A stretch of DNA of 64,000 nucleotides, from contig JADJMO010000004.1 of NCBI GenBank assembly GCA_016709545.1, forward strand, positions 558,001-622,000, read 5' to 3'. Made by a program: the position numbers and the translations under genes. The stretch is from Myxococcales bacterium (lineage in GTDB: Bacteria > Myxococcota_A > Polyangia > Polyangiales > JADJMO01). Positions 49,269 through 61,446 of this stretch are shown one piece after another (the stretch's first letter is position 1; each line of letters starts with the position of its first letter). The notes beneath the pieces are model-generated. The model had not been told where the DNA came from, did no database searches, and worked only from the letters and a program-made list of their open reading frames with translations.

Positions 49269-52200
49269 CTACACCCCGCAGCGCTTGCGGGCTTCGGCGT
49301 AGGCGTCGGACACGGCGAACGCGACGAGGTCGCGGGCGGCCGGGTTCTCCTTGAGCCACGCGCGGAGCGCCGGCTCGTCGCCGAGGGGGAGGTCCTTGTG
49401 GCCGAGGGTCCACGCGACGCCGCGCAGGGCGGCGCCGAGGTCTCCGACCGCGAGCAACGCGACCCGATCGCCCCAGGTGGCCGCGGCGCTGGCGAGCGCC
49501 TCCACCGAAGGCACGCCGTGCTCCACGACCGTCGCCGCCATCGCCTTCATCTCCGGCTCCTCTTTGCGGGGGATGAAGCGCTGCAGGCGCTTGGTGATCT
49601 CGTCGAGCCGCTCGGCCTCGATGGCCGGCGGCGGGTGGGCGAGGTGCAGGTGGTGCAGGAGTGCGTCCACGTAGATGCGCAGATCGGCGGCCGGCACGCG
49701 GATCAGCGCGGCGCAGTGCGCGCCGCACAGCTTCATCGTGCGGGCGAGCGCGAACCGTCGCGCCGTCTCGTCCTCGCTGGCGCAGAGGCCGTCGCCGATG
49801 ATGATCTGGAACGGCTTGCTGCCGACCGGCAGGCAGAGGAACGGCATCGCGCGCGAGATGACGATGTCCGGATCCGGCAGCCCGAACCCGCGGGCGACGG
49901 CGTCGATCTTCGCCTTGAGCACCGGGTTCGAGGTGCCGAGCTTGGCGGCCTTCAGGGCGCGCAGATCGACCGGTACGGACTTCTCGAGGGCCTCGCCGGC
50001 CTTGCTGAGCAGTGCGCGCAGGTCGCCGCTGAGCTCCGGCGGGCAGACGTACGGGTCGATCTCCGCCATCGCCGCGGCGTCCTCGGCCCCGACCAGAGGG
50101 CTCGGCTCCCCGAGCAGGCCGGCGAGGGCCGCGCGAACGACCTTGGCGACGTCCTCGTGGCCGCGCAGCTCGAGGATGCGCGCGAGCTGCTGGAACAAAT
50201 GCCGGTCGCCCGGATCCTCGCCGATGCGGCGCCGCAGGTCGGCGATGGCCGCGTCCATGGCCGGCGCGACGGCCTCCGGACGCCCGTGCTTGCCGTGCAG
50301 CTCGGCGAGCGCGGTGAGCGCGTCGAGATCCGCCGGGTCGCTGGCGCGCGCCTGCTCGAGGGCCTTGAGGGCGCGCTCGGGCTCGTTGGCGACCTCGTCG
50401 AGCAGCTTCGAGAGCTGGATCAGCCGCTGTCGCCGCAGCACAGGGTCGGTCGCGAGGCGGACGCGCTCCTGGTGCGTCTCCACGGCCTGATCGCCGTCGC
50501 CGAGCTCGACGTAGACGTCGACCAGGCGCCCGAGGATCTCGTCGTCGTCCGGGGTCTCGTCGAGGATCTTGCGGTAGACCGACTCGGCGCCGCGGGCGTT
50601 GGGCAGCGGGCCGGCGTACACCGCGCCGAGCCTCCGCCACACGCCGACGCGGAGCGAGGGCTCCTCGAAGACGTCCGCGAGCTGGCTCAGGTACCGCTCG
50701 AGCTCGCCCCACTCCTCGGCTTCTTCGGCGAGCTTCACGCCGGCCTGGAGAGCGTCGAGCTGACCAGGCATCGCGTCGAGCGCGGAGGCGATGGCCGCGC
50801 GCGCCGCGTCGCGATCGCCGAGCTCCACGAGCACCGCGGCGTAGTCGACCTGCAGCTGCGCGCGCGCCTCGAGGTCCTCGATCTGACCGAGCCGACGCGC
50901 GTACAGATCGGCGATGACCTCGTTCTCGTGGCCGTCCCGCGCGATGCCCACGAGGCGATCGAACACGTCGCCGTAGCCGAGATCGATCTCGGCCGCGCGC
51001 TCGAGCGCCGCGCGACCACGGACCGGGTCGCTGGCGCGGTCGAGCCAGAGGACCGCCGCGGCGTGCCAGTCCTCGAGCCGGTGCTCGGCGACGGCGGCGG
51101 CCTGGGCCATCGTCTCGATGGTCTCGGCGGCGCCGCGGTAGTCGTCGAGGTGCCGACGGAGCTCGGCCAGCGAAGCGAGCGCCGTCGGGTGCTGCGGGTC
51201 GGCCTCGAGCGCGCGCTCCAGGTAGCCACGGGCGCGCTCGGCGAGGCCCGCGCGGAACGCCGCCTCGGCGCCGCGGGTCGACAGCGTCGCGATCTCCACC
51301 GGCCTCTGCGCGTGCTCGAGCAGGAGATCGGTGGCGCGCAGGGTGCCGCGGTCGTCGCGACGGTGGCGCGAGATGGCGTCGAGCCAGCGCATACCCATCA
51401 GCGAGGGCTTCTCACGCTCGCCGACCGCGTGGATCAGGTCGGCGATCGACTCCCACTCGGCGCCCGGTCGTCGCAGCCGCAGCCGCGCGGCGACCTCGGC
51501 GTGCGCGTCGCGCTGATCGATGGGCAACACGCGGGCGAGCTCGCTGGCGATCGGCTCGTAGTCGTCCTCGCGGCCCTCGCGGATGAGCATGTGCTCGAGC
51601 TGGCGCAGGCTCGGCAGGTGGCCGGGCGTGGTCTCGAGGATCGCGCGGTGCCACATCATCGCGCTCGCCGCGTCGCCGCGGGCGAACAGGTCGAGGTCGG
51701 CCAGCGCCTCGTAGAGCTCCCGCTGCGAGCTGGGCTCGGTCGCGGTCTTGGTGGCCTCGAGCAGCTCCTCGGCGAGCCGCGCCGCGCCGTCGCCGCGCGC
51801 CTGGACGCGGTGGCGGAGGGTGGTCGCCTCGGCGCCGCTCCCCGCCTGTTCGGCCTGCTGCGCGTACCGCTCGGCGCCCTCGAGGTCGCCATGGCGCTCG
51901 GCCTCGCGGGCCGCATCGAGCAGGGCCTCCGCCTTGGACGCGCCCTCGAGGGTCGCGGCCATCTCGGCGCGGAACTCGGCGCGGCCCTGCGCTCCCTCGC
52001 CCGCGATCCGCTCGTACAGCGCACGCACGGTGAGGTCCTTCGGGAGGAGCTGCGCCGCTTCACCCGCGCGGTCGATGCACGTGGAGAGATCGCTACCCAT
52101 CAGCAGCAACACCTCACGCACCAGGTTGTTGGCGCGCGCGACCGGGTCGCCGGTGGCGTGACCACGGGCCCGCACGGCCTCGACGACGCCCTCGAGATCG

Positions 52201-54999
52201 CCCTCGCGTCGAGCGCGGAGCTCGGCGAGGAACGGCGCGACGCCGTCGTCGGGCATGCGGGTCTGCGCGATCTCGGCGGCCCGCTTGGCGAGGTCGAGAT
52301 CGTTGACGCGCAGCGCGGCGATCGCCACGCGCAGAGCGAGCATCGCGCCCCGGGCCTCGTCGGTGGAGCCCTCGGCGGCGAGCAACGCCGCGGAGGCGGC
52401 GTCTTCGGCCTGGCCCGCGAGCAAGGTCTCGACCGCGGGTACGAGCGTGGGGTCGACCGCGAGCGCCGCGCGCGCGGCCTCGAGCGCACCTGCGAGATCG
52501 TTCTCGGCGAGACCGACCAGCACCTTGGCGAGGGCGTCGTCGATGGGATCGGGCTCGGACAAGAGCGGCGCGAGGGCCTCGAGCACCTGACGTGGGCTGC
52601 CGCTCCCGAGCGCGTCCGAGAGCGTGAAGCCGAGCCGTGCACCCCCGGAGGCGCGCGCGCGCAGCTCGCCGTCGATCGAGCCGCCGGTGACCAGGCGCAG
52701 GGCGATCCGGGCCGCGCCGTCGAGATCGTCGGTGGAGGCGAACGACGGCGCGGGATCCTCGAGCGCCGTGAGCGCGAGGGCCCGGCCGAGCGAGTCGATC
52801 CCGGCCTCGGAGCCGACCGGACCGAGCGCGGCTTGGCCGAGCCGGGTGGTCGAGTCCTTGATGAGCGCGTCGACCGCGAGCGCGGTGGTGATTGTGTGGG
52901 CGCTCAGGTGGTCTTGCGCGAGGGTCCGCGCCGCATCGAGCGCACGCGCCGTGTCGCCGGTGTCGAGCGCGATGGCGAGGCGGGCCTCGTTGGTCGCGCG
53001 CCCCGCCGCGAGCTCGGTGGTGGTCTCGAGGGCGGGCGCGCGCCGCTGCGGGTGGTTCACCTCGAAGGCGAGCTTCAGCCAGCGGGCGGCCGCGCCGAAA
53101 TCGGGGGCGCGACCGACGTCGTCGAGCGCGAGCCCCAGCTTCTGGTCCGCCTTGGCCTCGACCGCCGCGATCGCGGCGAACGAGTCGCCGAGGCTGGACA
53201 GCTGGAGATCTTCGACGGGCGCGCCGTGCTTGGCGCGGCGGGTGATCGCCTCCGCCAGGGGCTCGGCGCCCTGACCCTGTGGCCACTTCATCAGCGGCGG
53301 GGCCTTCTTGTCGCGCAGCGCCGTCGCCGCGCGGGCGAGCAGCGGTCGCGGGTCGGCGGGGTTCGCGCGCTGGGCGGTCTCGTAGAGCTTCCCGGCCTCC
53401 TCGGCCGCGTTGCGCGAGATGCGCGCGGCCTCGGCCGCGAGCATGGCCGAGTGCGCCTTCTGCGCCGGGGAGCCGTTCGACTTCACCTCGCCCTCGAGGA
53501 ACGGGACGACGTCGTCCCACCGGCCCTCGGTGACGAGGAGCTGGCGCAGCTGACGCACGGCGAGCGGCTCGCTGGGCGCGACGTTCCACGCCTCCTCGGC
53601 GAGCTCCATGGCGAGCGCCCGGTCCCCCGCGATGGCGGCGATCTCCGAGGCGACCACGAGACCGCGGGCCTTCGGGTGCTTGGCCTCCTCGGCGCGCGCC
53701 TCGTTGGCCATGCGCTGCGCGCGGTCCTTCCAGGCCTCGACCCGCGCCCCGAGCCACTCGACCGCCGGCTTCTCGTCGGGCGGCGGGATCGCGCTCGGAC
53801 GCGGCGCGGTCACCGCGGGCAACGAGTCTCCCGTGAGGCTCCTCGGCGTGCTCGTCTCCCGAAATCATCAGACCGGCCGGCAGCTCGTCGGAGCCGAGCA
53901 GGTCGATCAGGGCGTTCTCGTCGGCCTCGGCGGCCTCGAGCTGTCCGTCGTCGTCGTCCTCGGCGGCGAACGGGTCCTTCGAGGCGAACGGGTCGCGGTT
54001 CTCGTGCGCCGGCTCTTCGGTCGCTTCGGGTGGCGGCGCCCCGCGGAGCAGACGCGCGTCGAGGATCGCGGTGTCGTCCTCCGTCGAGTGCCGTCGCTGT
54101 GCCGGAGCGTGGAGCTTCGGGCCCGGTGCGTCGCGGTTCGAGCTCGGCTCCCTGTCGCCACCGGCCGCGAGCGGGTCGCCACCGGCCGCGAACGGATCGT
54201 CCTCGGGGCCGTCGATGAGCGGGCTGAGCGACGCCGAGGCCGCCGGCTCGCTGTGCAGCTCCTTGAAGGGGTCGAACATCTCCCCCTCCTTGGCGGAATC
54301 CTGCGAGGCCTTGCGAACCTCGGGTGGCTTGACCTCGAGCGCCTTGATGCCGGCGGTGCGGAGGCGATGCACGACGTCCGGCGCCGAGGTGACCACGGAC
54401 GGGTCCTCGGCCTCGGGCTCGTCGTGCTGGTCGGTCTGCTCGTCCTCGAGCCCCAGCAGATCGATGTCGACCGGGGGCGTGCCGGCGATGGGCGTGAGGA
54501 TCGGGGCCTCGGGCTCGTGGACCGGCCTGCGGGGTGGCGGCGGTGGCCGCTTGATCCCGGCCGCCTCGAGCGAAGCGAGGAGGTCCTGCGAGACCGTCGC
54601 GACGACGGTGCGGTTCGACTCGTCCTCGTCCTCGTCCCGATCGACGACGCTGACGGTGCCGCCCTTGGTGTTGGCCTCGTGCGCAGCGGCGTCCTCGTCG
54701 TCGATGAGCGAAGGCAGCGAGCGCTCCGGGCGCTTGGGCGGAGGGGCGATGGGGGGCTTGGCCTGCGAGCGGCCCGCGCCGACCGGCGGCGGGCGATACA
54801 GCGGACGCCGAGCCGGCGCCGCAGAGGCCTTGTCGGCCGGCTTCTCGCTCGACACCACGGGAGGGGGCGCGCTCGAGAACGAATCGGGCACGGTGGCACC
54901 GCCGGGCGCGCTCGCCGACTTGTCCCACTCGTCGAGCTCCTTGTCCCAATCGAGCCCCGCGAAGGGGTCGCTGCCGCCGCTCTTCTTCTGGTCGCTCAC
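49269..54999 (-). CDS. Giant TPR protein A, frameshifted
   Basis: About 1,910 residues. The first 400 are acidic, Pro-rich and disordered, starting DPFAGLDWDKELDEWDKS and repeating DPFAAGGD/DPLAAGGD. The remainder is continuous TPR-type helical repeats (for example LGAVYAGPLPNARGAESVYR, LLDEVANEPERALKALEQA). The last 270 residues form a separate domain (GTSNPVLKAKIDAVARGFG, FQIIIGDGLCASEDETARRF) with a related copy in the next gene. A frame break lies at about 53825-53835 (EEPHG / GDSLPAVTAPRPS). Start GTG 54999 with AGGAG five bases upstream. No signal peptide: probably a cytoplasmic scaffold. Confidence 0.82.
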
Positions 55000-55035
55000 G
55001 CTCGTCTCCTACGAAGACCCCACGTCATCATCGCA

Positions 55036-58000
55036 TCAACCGATCGAGAGCCCGAGCTGCTTGCGCAGCGCGAGGTAGTCATCCGTCCACACGAAGCGAA
55101 GCATCGCTTGTGCCCGCGTATCCGCCGCGATCTTCTCGGGCCGCGCGCCCTCCCCGACGATCCCGGACAGCGAGGCTGCCGGGCTGCCTGCCGCCAGCAC
55201 GGCGGCGCGGTCCAGGGTCTTGAGGGCGTAGCTGCGGAAGGTCCGCAGATCGCCGCCGCCGCCCAGCTTGCGCGAGACCGCCTGGGCGAGCTCGGGCAAG
55301 AGCTTCTTGGTCTTGCGGGCGATGGCCTTCTGCAAGAGCCGCTGGGTCTCTGCCAGGACCGCGTACGGCGGGGTCTGCAGGCTCACCTCGCCGATGGCGC
55401 ACGAGGCGACGATGATCGCCGCCACCGTGACGTCGTCGCGGAGCAGGGTGATCGTCGTGCCGCGGGTGATGGCGAACAGCTCACGCAGCACGCGCGCCCG
55501 ATCGGTGAGCGAGAGCGGCGATTTCACGCCGCTGCCGATCACGATGGCGGGCATCTCGGCCGGCACGCCCTGGACCAGCTGCGGGTCCTTGGGCGTGACG
55601 TAGACCTCGAGCTCCGCGATGCCGACCGCGCCCGCCCAGGCCGCGATCTCGTTGCGCAGCGGGTTCTGCGCGCGGGGGTCGAGCCGCTCGCGGCGGCCGA
55701 CGTCGAGGGCGTCGAGGGTCGGACCGAGCGCCTCGGCGATGGTCGGGCCCATCACCCTGAACAGGTCGAGGATGGGGCCGGTCTCCTCGGGCGCGACGAG
55801 CCGGGTGCGCATGGCGTCGTCGAACGCCATCGAGGGCGCCGACGGCAGACGACCCGAGAGCGCAGCGTCGGTCGCCGCCTCGGCCGGGGTGGCGGCGCCC
55901 ATCGCGCTCACCACCGAGAGGGCGAGCTGATGCAGGTCGCCGTTGCCGGTGAGCGCCGCGATCCGCGCGACGATGCGCGCGTAGCGGACGTCGGCCGGGT
56001 TCTGCTGGAGGATGGCGCGCGCGGCCGCGAACGAGGCCTGGAGCGTGGCCTGGACCTGGCTGACGGCCGGCGCCGCGTCGAGGAGCTGCTCGATCGCGTC
56101 GGGATCCTCGGGCACCTCGCGCAACCAGGCGACGAGCACCGGGACGCCCGCCTGCGGGTCGTCGAGGCGATCGCGATAGATCGCGGCGCAGAGCCGGGCG
56201 GCCTCGACGCGGCCGTCCGCTTCGACGCGCTCGCTCACGAGCTTGGTCAGGTAGGTGGTCGCGGCCACCCACGACTCGGCCCGCGCGGCGGCGCGCGCGA
56301 TGCGCTCGTGAATCGCCACGTCGGAGATGCCCGCCTTGTCGAGGGCGACGAGGACGTCGAGGGCCTTGGCCGGGGCGTCGAGGCGCTGCTCGTAGAGATC
56401 GGCGGCGCCGAGGCCGGCGCCCACCTTCTGCTGCACGGGGACCGGCTGGCGCGACAGGCGATCGAGCGCCGACGCGGCTTCGGCGTACGCCTGGCGACCG
56501 ACGTGGATCTCGGCGCTGAGCGCGAGGGCGCCGACGTGGTCGGGCTCGAGCATCGTGACGTTGTCGAGGGCGGCGAGCGCGTTCTCGCGGTCGCCCTTGG
56601 CGCGGAGCACGCGCGCCCGCTCCCAGAACAGCTTCGCCATCTCGGGCGGATCGTCGGTCGACTCGAGGCGCATGCTCACGACCTCGAGGAGGCGATCGTC
56701 CTCCTTGCGCGAGCGGACGGCGCGGAAGACGCGGTCGAACGCGGCGCGACGCGAGCGGTCCCGCGTGAACGCCTCGCTGAGGGCGAGCTCGCCGCGCTCG
56801 GGGTTGGCGAGGCGATCCCACCAGGCGTGGCCGACGCGCTCCCACAGATCGACGGCCTCGGCCAGGTTGCCGCGCTTCTCGGCGAGCGTGGCGAGGCGCT
56901 CGACGAGCTCGGCCCACTCCGGCGAGACGTTGCCACCCGCGGCCAGGAGCTCGGTCTCGAGCGCGCCCTCGATCGTGGAGCGTGGCTCCTCGCCGGCGAG
57001 GGAGAACAGCTCGAGCGCGCGGGCGAACAAGGCGCGCGCGCTCTCGTGATCCTCGCGCGCGAGGGCCGACCAGGCGGCCATCTCGTGCAGGGTCGCCGAG
57101 GCTCCCTCGATCACCGGGGTGAGCCCCCGGAGCGCGTGCTCGCGACGCACTGGATCGGCGCCCGGCGGCGCGAGCTCGGCCTCGGCGAGCGCCGCTGCGG
57201 TGACGAGATCCGGGTCGGCGCTGGACAGCGTGCGCAGGGTGAAGCGCGGCAGGCCGGCGACGTGCGCGGTCATCGCGGCGCCGAGGCGCAGGTAGTCGGC
57301 GGCGGCCGCGCGCGGCTCGGAGACCGCGCCCTCGAGCGGCGTGGCCGCGGCGTCGAGAGCCCTCGCGAGCGCGAGGCGCGCGCGGATCTCGGCCTCGGTG
57401 TCGGTGGCGGCGTCGGCGCCGAGCAGGGCCTCGAGGGCCGCGGGGACCCCACCGCCCTCGGCGAGCCACTTCTCGGCCGTCGCGATGATCGCGACCGGAT
57501 CGTCCTGCTCCATCGCCGAGCGGAGCTCGGAGCGCGCGACCCAGCGACCGGCGTCCTTCGAGTGCTTGGCGAGCGCGGCGAGCCCTGCCTGCTTCGTGTC
57601 GGGTGAGGCGCGGTCGTCCGGCCAGTACGCGCGGAGGAGGATCCCGGCCTGCACCAGCGCCGGATCGCCGCCCTCGGCGCCCGGCTCCGCGAGCTCGGCG
57701 AGCAGCTGGTCGATCGAAGGCCCGTCGGCGTCGGCCTCGGGGTGCGCGAGGCGGACGGTCACGCGCTCGAGCGCCGACCATCCTCCGCTCACGAACACCT
57801 CGCGACCGGTCGTCTCGAGGGCCGCTCGATGCGCCTCTTCGTCGTTGCGCGCGACGTAACGCTGCCAGACCGCGCGGGTCGCGGCGAGCGCCTTGTCGGC
57901 CTCGGTCTCGAGGCCCTGGATCGCCTCGAGCGCCTCCTCGACCTTGCCGGCACGGGCGTGCAGGAGCCCGGCGGCGATGCGCAGCGCGTCGCGCGCGCGG

Positions 58001-60024
58001 GGCTCGGTCGCGCTCGCCGCGAGGTCGGCCAGCACCTGGGCCGCGTCGCTCGGACGGTCCAGCGCCGCGAGCGCGCGGGTCAGGCTCGCGACGGTGTCGC
58101 CCGCGGCGACCTCGCCGAGGGTCTGCACGGCAGCCTCGCGCGCAGGCTCGTCCTCCTTGCGCGCCGCGCGCATGGCGCGGGCCACGGCGAAGGCGACCGC
58201 CGGGTCCTCTTCGGTGCTCGCGGCCAGCGTGCGCAGCAGGGCATCGCCTGCGTCGTCACCACCGAGCGCCAGGCGTACGGTCTCGACGAGGCGCCGGCGA
58301 GGAGCGTCCTCGGCGATGGCGTCGAACACCGCGCGGGCGGCAGCGCGATCACCACGCGCGAGGGCCGCGCGGGCGCGGTCGAAATCGGCGTCGCTGATCT
58401 CGACGGGGTTGGTGGCGCGGGCGCGGACCTTCTCGGTGGCCTTGGTGAAGCCGTCGTCCTCGCCACCACCGGGGGCCAGGGCGCCGGCGAGGGCGCGTTC
58501 GAGGCGGGCGAGGTGCAACGGGTCGGCGCTGGTGGCGAGCTCGAGGGTGGCGCGCGCAGCCGGCAGGTCTCCTGCGAAGAGGACGAGCGAGGCCGCGGCG
58601 ACGAAGAGACCCCGCGTGCGGCCCTCGGGCGTGGGCCGCGAGAGGGCGTCTTGCGTGAGCAGATCGGCGAGCCGCTTCGGGTCGGAGCCGTCGAGGAGGA
58701 GATCCGTGAGGAGGGTCTTCGGCAGGACGGCCGTGGGCGCGTTCTGGTTCTCTTCGCCGCTGGCGACGCCCGAGGTCTCGAGCATCTTGGCGCAGGCCTC
58801 GATCACTCCGTCGCGATCGCCGCGGCTCAACGCGGCCTCGGCCACGGTGAACCAGAGCTGCGGCGCGAGCTCCGGGCGGGCGCTGCGCTCGATCAGCTCG
58901 CGGGCGCCGACGCCGGCGCGCTCGATGTCGCCGAGGCGCACCGCGGCCGCGATGCGGGCCAGCTGCGGCATGGTCGCCGTGGGGTCGACCTGGATGGCGC
59001 GGTCGAGCGCGGAGAGCTCGTCCTCGATGCGACCGACGCTGCGGTACGCCGACGCCGCGCGCACGAAGGCGTCCGAGGCGACGCCGCCGCGACGCAGCGC
59101 GCGCGGGACGCCACGGCCACGCGCCGACGGCGGATCCTCGAGCGACTCGAGGATGATGTCGCCGCGCTGGGCGAGGGTCCACGCCTCGCGATCGCTGCGC
59201 TCGGACTTGCGGGCCAGGCGCTCGCCGACCTCGCAGGCGTGGAACGCCGCCTCGTCGGGGGAGGTGATGACCTCGGTGAGCACGTCGAGCGCGTCGTCGA
59301 CGTCGCCGTCGGCGGCGCGGAGCTCGGCGAGATCCACGCGCAGGAGCGCGGCCCAGCGTGGATCGCCGGAGAGCTCGACGCGGCGCGCGAGCGCGGACTT
59401 GCGCGCGTCGGCGTCGCCGCGGAGCGCGGCCTCGATCTCCATCATCAGCCAGGCGGTCGCGTCGGCCGGGTCGGCGTCGAGCGCTTGCTCGAGGTGCTGG
59501 CGCGCCTCTTCGCGGTCCCCGCGGACGTCGGCCGCGTCGGCCGCGCGCGCGCGGAACGCCCGCGCCCGCTCCTCGGTCGTGTCGGCCGAGCGCGACAGGC
59601 TGTCGAGGACGCGACCCAGGTTCTTGAGCGAGCGTCGACGCTCGAGGATCCGCACGAGCGCCTCGAGCGGCTCCCGGAAGCCGGCGTCGAGGTTGTAGGC
59701 CGCGAGGTACTCGCGCGCGGCCCCGAGCTCGTCGCCCGCGACGCGCTCCTCGAGCTCCGCGGCCTCGTGGAGCAGCACGGCCTTGCGGGCCGGGTCTTCG
59801 GTCGCGTCGGCCTCGGTGCGCAGGCGCTGGATCATGTCCGGACCCGCGGCCGCGGGGATGGACGCGCCGCCTTCGAGCGGAGGTGGATCAGCCAGGCCTG
59901 GCGCGTGCGCGTGCCCAGCCGCTTCCGCAGAGGAAGCAGTGCTCGTCGCGTCTTCGAGTGCGTCGGTGAGATCTTCCGTACCCGGGGGGAGATCGGGTGC
60001 GGACACGTCTTCGGATTCGGCCAT
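55036..60024 (-). CDS. Giant TPR protein B, paralogue of A
   Basis: 1,662 residues in one open frame. A short acidic start (MAESEDVSAPDLPPGTEDLT) is followed by TPR-type repeats along the whole length (LGAAREYLAAYNLDAGFREP, EEARQHLEQALDADPADATA). The C-terminal domain (RAQNPLRNEIAAWAGAVGI, AIVIGSGVKSPLSLTDRARV) aligns by eye with that of protein A. The short stretch near residue 308 (SARGRGVPRALRRGGVAS) is unlike its surroundings and may reflect two compensating indels around 59090-59130. It ends 36 bases before protein A starts, so both are probably one operon. A 12-base palindrome lies just before the ATG. Function unknown. Confidence 0.84.
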   Translation of the reverse strand: MAESEDVSAPDLPPGTEDLTDALEDATSTASSAEAAGHAHAPGLADPPPLEGGASIPAAAGPDMIQRLRTEADATEDPARKAVLLHEAAELEERVAGDELGAAREYLAAYNLDAGFREPLEALVRILERRRSLKNLGRVLDSLSRSADTTEERARAFRARAADAADVRGDREEARQHLEQALDADPADATAWLMMEIEAALRGDADARKSALARRVELSGDPRWAALLRVDLAELRAADGDVDDALDVLTEVITSPDEAAFHACEVGERLARKSERSDREAWTLAQRGDIILESLEDPPSARGRGVPRALRRGGVASDAFVRAASAYRSVGRIEDELSALDRAIQVDPTATMPQLARIAAAVRLGDIERAGVGARELIERSARPELAPQLWFTVAEAALSRGDRDGVIEACAKMLETSGVASGEENQNAPTAVLPKTLLTDLLLDGSDPKRLADLLTQDALSRPTPEGRTRGLFVAAASLVLFAGDLPAARATLELATSADPLHLARLERALAGALAPGGGEDDGFTKATEKVRARATNPVEISDADFDRARAALARGDRAAARAVFDAIAEDAPRRRLVETVRLALGGDDAGDALLRTLAASTEEDPAVAFAVARAMRAARKEDEPAREAAVQTLGEVAAGDTVASLTRALAALDRPSDAAQVLADLAASATEPRARDALRIAAGLLHARAGKVEEALEAIQGLETEADKALAATRAVWQRYVARNDEEAHRAALETTGREVFVSGGWSALERVTVRLAHPEADADGPSIDQLLAELAEPGAEGGDPALVQAGILLRAYWPDDRASPDTKQAGLAALAKHSKDAGRWVARSELRSAMEQDDPVAIIATAEKWLAEGGGVPAALEALLGADAATDTEAEIRARLALARALDAAATPLEGAVSEPRAAAADYLRLGAAMTAHVAGLPRFTLRTLSSADPDLVTAAALAEAELAPPGADPVRREHALRGLTPVIEGASATLHEMAAWSALAREDHESARALFARALELFSLAGEEPRSTIEGALETELLAAGGNVSPEWAELVERLATLAEKRGNLAEAVDLWERVGHAWWDRLANPERGELALSEAFTRDRSRRAAFDRVFRAVRSRKEDDRLLEVVSMRLESTDDPPEMAKLFWERARVLRAKGDRENALAALDNVTMLEPDHVGALALSAEIHVGRQAYAEAASALDRLSRQPVPVQQKVGAGLGAADLYEQRLDAPAKALDVLVALDKAGISDVAIHERIARAAARAESWVAATTYLTKLVSERVEADGRVEAARLCAAIYRDRLDDPQAGVPVLVAWLREVPEDPDAIEQLLDAAPAVSQVQATLQASFAAARAILQQNPADVRYARIVARIAALTGNGDLHQLALSVVSAMGAATPAEAATDAALSGRLPSAPSMAFDDAMRTRLVAPEETGPILDLFRVMGPTIAEALGPTLDALDVGRRERLDPRAQNPLRNEIAAWAGAVGIAELEVYVTPKDPQLVQGVPAEMPAIVIGSGVKSPLSLTDRARVLRELFAITRGTTITLLRDDVTVAAIIVASCAIGEVSLQTPPYAVLAETQRLLQKAIARKTKKLLPELAQAVSRKLGGGGDLRTFRSYALKTLDRAAVLAAGSPAASLSGIVGEGARPEKIAADTRAQAMLRFVWTDDYLALRKQLGLSIG

Positions 60025-60032
60025 CCAGGGAA

Positions 60033-60044
60033 AGCCTCGAGGCT
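60033..60044. promoter_or_regulatory. 12-base perfect palindrome
   Basis: AGCCTCGAGGCT, centred 14 bases before the ATG of giant TPR protein B, in the divergent region with panB. A dimeric regulator could bind here; it would overlap the start of the TPR operon transcript. Confidence 0.35.
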
Positions 60045-60127
60045 CGGGAGACCACAGCGGGAGTGGCGATATGCGCCACGGGGACCGAGGTTACGCGGGT
60101 CCCGGGCGCGATTCCATTGGTACGTGC

Positions 60128-60133
60128 TAGTCT
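60128..60133 (+). promoter_or_regulatory. Putative extended -10 box, panB
   Basis: TGCTAGTCT (box TAGTCT at 60128-60133), 48 bases before ATG 60182. Unlike the leaderless pattern, this gene has a leader with CTGGAGG before its start. Confidence 0.35.
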
Positions 60134-60181
60134 GCTCTCAGGCGCGGACCGGTGGTGAACCGGCTGCGACCTGGAGGCACC

Positions 60182-61047
<866 letters not shown>

Positions 61048-61051
<4 letters not shown>

Positions 61052-61446
61052 ACCCCCGGGTCGCCGGCGGAGCCATGGGCCTTGCCCTCGGCCTCGCCGG
61101 GCCGACCCCGCTGCGCTCCGTGGCGGTCGTCCTCGGCTGCAGCAGCACCGTCGTCTGCCCCGCCATCGCGGTCGCGGCGCTGCGCCTGCAGCTCCGCGGC
61201 CTGCCGACCGCCGAGTGCACCACCACCCGCATCGACGTCCGCGACGACAGCGGCTGGAGCGAGACGGTGCACCCCCGGCTCGTCGCGGCCGGGTGCGAGG
61301 CCACGGCCGCCGTCGAGCGCAGCGGCACGTTCGCCGTCGTGGTCCGCGCGGCGGGGCGCCCCGAACACTCGTTCACCTCGGTGGCCGTGCAGACCGACCC
61401 CGACTGCGGCACGCCGATCCCGGTGACGCTCCCGGTGGACTACTGA
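61048..61446 (+). CDS. Small secreted hypothetical protein
   Basis: 132 residues if GTG 61048 (GTGA overlap with panB) is used; ATG 61075 would give 123. The N-terminus is hydrophobic and ends in VAVVLGC, a possible lipobox. The rest is a small beta-rich domain (TTRIDVRDDSGWSETV, GTFAVVVRAAGRPEHS) with a few cysteines, ending VTLPVDY. No family recognised. Stop overlaps the next start (TGATG). Confidence 0.6.
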
